Of a DNA stretch of 7,370 bases, positions 5,663-7,370 are shown piece by piece. The notes beneath the pieces are model-generated. The model worked only from the letters and a program-made list of their open reading frames with translations. It had not been told where the DNA came from and did no database searches. Source of the DNA: Cypionkella sp. (GTDB lineage Bacteria; Pseudomonadota; Alphaproteobacteria; Rhodobacterales; Rhodobacteraceae); NCBI GenBank assembly GCA_018063485.1, contig JAGPBG010000102.1:1-7370 (forward strand), in the 5' to 3' direction. Both the position numbers and the translations under genes were made by a program. Position 1 is the first letter of the stretch; every line of letters begins with the position of its first letter.

Positions 5663-7370
5663 GTTTTGGTCAGTTCATTGAGCGAAAACGGTTTGGGCAG
5701 AAAGATCGAGTTTGGAATCCTTGCCTGTTCTTCCACCAAAGCCTCTTCGGAATACCCCGACACGAAGATCACACGCACGTTCGGACGGTCAATCAGAGCG
5801 CGTTTGACCCAACTCGGCCCGTCCATCCCCGGCATCACCACATCGGTAACAAAAACATCCACTTCCAGTTTCGGGTCTTCCAGCATCTTCAATGCCGATT
5901 CCGCATTTTCCGCCTCTACCACAGTAAAGCCACGCATGCGCAGGGCGCGGCTGGCAAAAGCACGCACTGGCGCTTCGTCTTCGACCAACAAAACCACCCC
6001 TTCCCCACGCCTGGCCGTCTCTTGGACAACGATGCCAGGTGAGATGGCAACTGGATTGGACCCGAATCTTGCCGCGTGGACAGGGAAATAGAGCTGGAAG
6101 TTGCTCCCTGAGCCCTCGGTTGAATCGACAAAAATGAAACCGCCGGATTGCTTTACGATGCCATAGGCCGTGGAGAGCCCCAATCCCGTCCCCTCGCCGC
6201 TCGATTTGGTCGTGTAGAACGGCTCAAATATCTTGGTCAGGCAGTCGGGCGCGATGCCGATGCCACTGTCAATCACCTGGATCAGCGCATAATCGCCAGC
6301 AGGCACGACCGCCCTGTCGCGGTGCAGATCTTCGGTAAGGGTCACTGCCGCAGTTTGCACCTTGATAACCCCTCCCTCGGGCATGGCATCGCGCGCATTC
6401 ACCACCAAATTCATCAGCACCTGTTCCAACTGCCGTTTGTCGGCGCGAATCTGCCGCAAATCTGCAGCATGAGTGACCTGCAATCGCACCCGTTCCCCCA
6501 CCAGCCGATTGAGCAGGTGCACCAGGTCCGACAGCACATCTTGCAAATCAATCTGCTCGGGTTTCAGGGTCTGCTTGCGCGAAAAGGCCAATAGCTGGTT
6601 GACGAGCGCCGCCGCACGGTTGGAATTCTGGTGAATCTGGATCAGATCGGGATATTCTGGATCGCTTTCGTCATAGCGCGTCAGCAGCAAATCGCAGTGG
6701 CCGGAAATCGCCGTCAGCAGATTGTTGAAATCATGCGCAACACCACCGGCAAGTTGGCCGATCGCCTGCATTTTTTGACTTTGGACGAACTGCGCTTCGA
6801 GCGTCTTGAGGGCTGTTGCGTCTTGCAAAACCGCAAGCACCGCAGGCCGCCCAGTATCAACAATCCGAGTCAGAGTGATTTGCAGGAATCGCTCTGAACT
6901 GCCCTGGCGGGCATGAACCACTTCGGTGCCCCCTGGCAGGCGTTCGGCTATCACATCGGCAAGCCAGTCTGTAATCGGGCGCCCCAGACCCTCAAACAAC
7001 TCATGTGCCATCGCCTTGCTGTCTTCACCCAATTCCAACAGGGATCTGGCCACCGCATTGGCGCTGCGCAGTTCGCCATTGGCATCGAATTTCAACAGGC
7101 CCACCGGCACACTTTCGAAATCGGCCAATTCACCATTGCGGGGCGGGCCGGGATCAAGCGGCAACAAAAAGATCTCTCGACGTTCCGTTCCGCTGCCCAA
7201 CTCGGCCAGAATTGCCTGAACCGAGCCATCCGCGGTGGAAACACCCACCACCTCACCCGAATGCAGAACCGCAGTGGTGAATATCCGGTCAAGGCGTTTG
7301 GGACGCCCGCCAAGCAGGCGGCGCATCGCGTCATTGGTAAAAAGCACCACGCCGGCCTTGTTTGCGGTCA
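5641..7370 (-). CDS. cckA: CckA-type hybrid sensor histidine kinase with receiver domain (N-terminus outside window)
   Basis: The window holds 575 C-terminal residues; the frame stays open through 7370 (TANKAG precedes the GTG at 7350, which is internal and not a start). Numbering from that GTG codon: the end of one PAS-like segment (about 1-65), a second PAS domain (about 76-185), then HisKA with [14 protein letters not shown] (202-215, phospho-accepting His206). The HATPase part follows: N-box [10 protein letters not shown] (314-323, Asn318), G1 DSGIGIAPD (361-369), F-box IFEPFYTTK (374-382) and G2 [13 protein letters not shown] (385-397). The receiver domain has VEDE (456-459), phospho-acceptor Asp503 in [12 protein letters not shown], and Lys553 in LPKPFS. 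The HDFNN H-box with a single C-terminal receiver is the CckA pattern. CckA passes phosphate through ChpT to CtrA and can run in reverse as a phosphatase; in Rhodobacter it affects motility and gene transfer agent expression. Any membrane helices would be in the missing part. A paralogous PAS hybrid kinase is a less likely alternative. Confidence 0.88.
   Translation of the reverse strand, partial: TANKAGVVLFTNDAMRRLLGGRPKRLDRIFTTAVLHSGEVVGVSTADGSVQAILAELGSGTERREIFLLPLDPGPPRNGELADFESVPVGLLKFDANGELRSANAVARSLLELGEDSKAMAHELFEGLGRPITDWLADVIAERLPGGTEVVHARQGSSERFLQITLTRIVDTGRPAVLAVLQDATALKTLEAQFVQSQKMQAIGQLAGGVAHDFNNLLTAISGHCDLLLTRYDESDPEYPDLIQIHQNSNRAAALVNQLLAFSRKQTLKPEQIDLQDVLSDLVHLLNRLVGERVRLQVTHAADLRQIRADKRQLEQVLMNLVVNARDAMPEGGVIKVQTAAVTLTEDLHRDRAVVPAGDYALIQVIDSGIGIAPDCLTKIFEPFYTTKSSGEGTGLGLSTAYGIVKQSGGFIFVDSTEGSGSNFQLYFPVHAARFGSNPVAISPGIVVQETARRGEGVVLLVEDEAPVRAFASRALRMRGFTVVEAENAESALKMLEDPKLEVDVFVTDVVMPGMDGPSWVKRALIDRPNVRVIFVSGYSEEALVEEQARIPNSIFLPKPFSLNELTKTVLQQCH

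Noticed and set aside
7092..7350. GTG at 7350 as the true start of the kinase
   Set aside because: The frame stays open upstream to the window edge, with PAS-like sequence running through the GTG, and CckA proteins are longer than 569 residues. The gene is cut by the window, not started there.
1..7370. Mobile element, CRISPR array, prophage or tRNA gene in the window
   Set aside because: I saw no transposase, integrase, spaced direct repeats, or tRNA-like cloverleaf. The gaps between genes are all under 200 bases and explained by regulatory sites.

Overview
This window looks like a piece of alphaproteobacterial core genome, most likely from the Rhodobacteraceae (Rhodobacter/roseobacter relatives). 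The assignment rests on protein character (a CckA-type hybrid kinase, an 884-residue AlaRS, a 355-residue RecA), on GC-rich codon use, and on a GTTC-N7-GTTC type SOS box in front of recA. No 16S or other marker is present, so the family is an inference. No mobile element, CRISPR array, tRNA or rRNA was seen. Both window ends cut through genes.

Layout. Positions 1-517 (minus) hold the 5' part of a class II (Ntn, Cys2) glutamine amidotransferase whose 3' end lies outside the window. A 100 bp gap with an A/T-arm inverted repeat follows. Positions 618-911 (minus) encode a DUF1330 protein that abuts alaS (912-3566, minus), with the stop and start codons touching (TAG-ATG), so the two are almost certainly co-transcribed. 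A strong rho-independent terminator (3659-3691) separates alaS from recA (3715-4782, minus) and implies that alaS has its own promoter; a candidate is at 3610-3638. The recA upstream region (4783-4968) carries a 7-of-8 match to the alphaproteobacterial SOS box and is shared with a divergent, small sulfotransferase-like gene (4969-5562, plus). That gene converges on cckA (5641 to beyond 7370, minus), which runs off the right end and lacks its N-terminus here.

How the genes relate. AlaRS charges tRNA-Ala. RecA carries out homologous recombination and triggers LexA cleavage. CckA is the top kinase/phosphatase of the CckA-ChpT-CtrA phosphorelay, which in Rhodobacteraceae governs motility and gene transfer agent production. 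The DUF1330 protein, the amidotransferase and the sulfotransferase-like protein have no role that can be fixed from sequence alone. The region is mostly ordinary housekeeping DNA. The points worth a second look are the SOS-box region shared by recA and the sulfotransferase-like gene, the alaS/DUF1330 coupling, and the recA-cckA proximity. I did not find a convincing new system.
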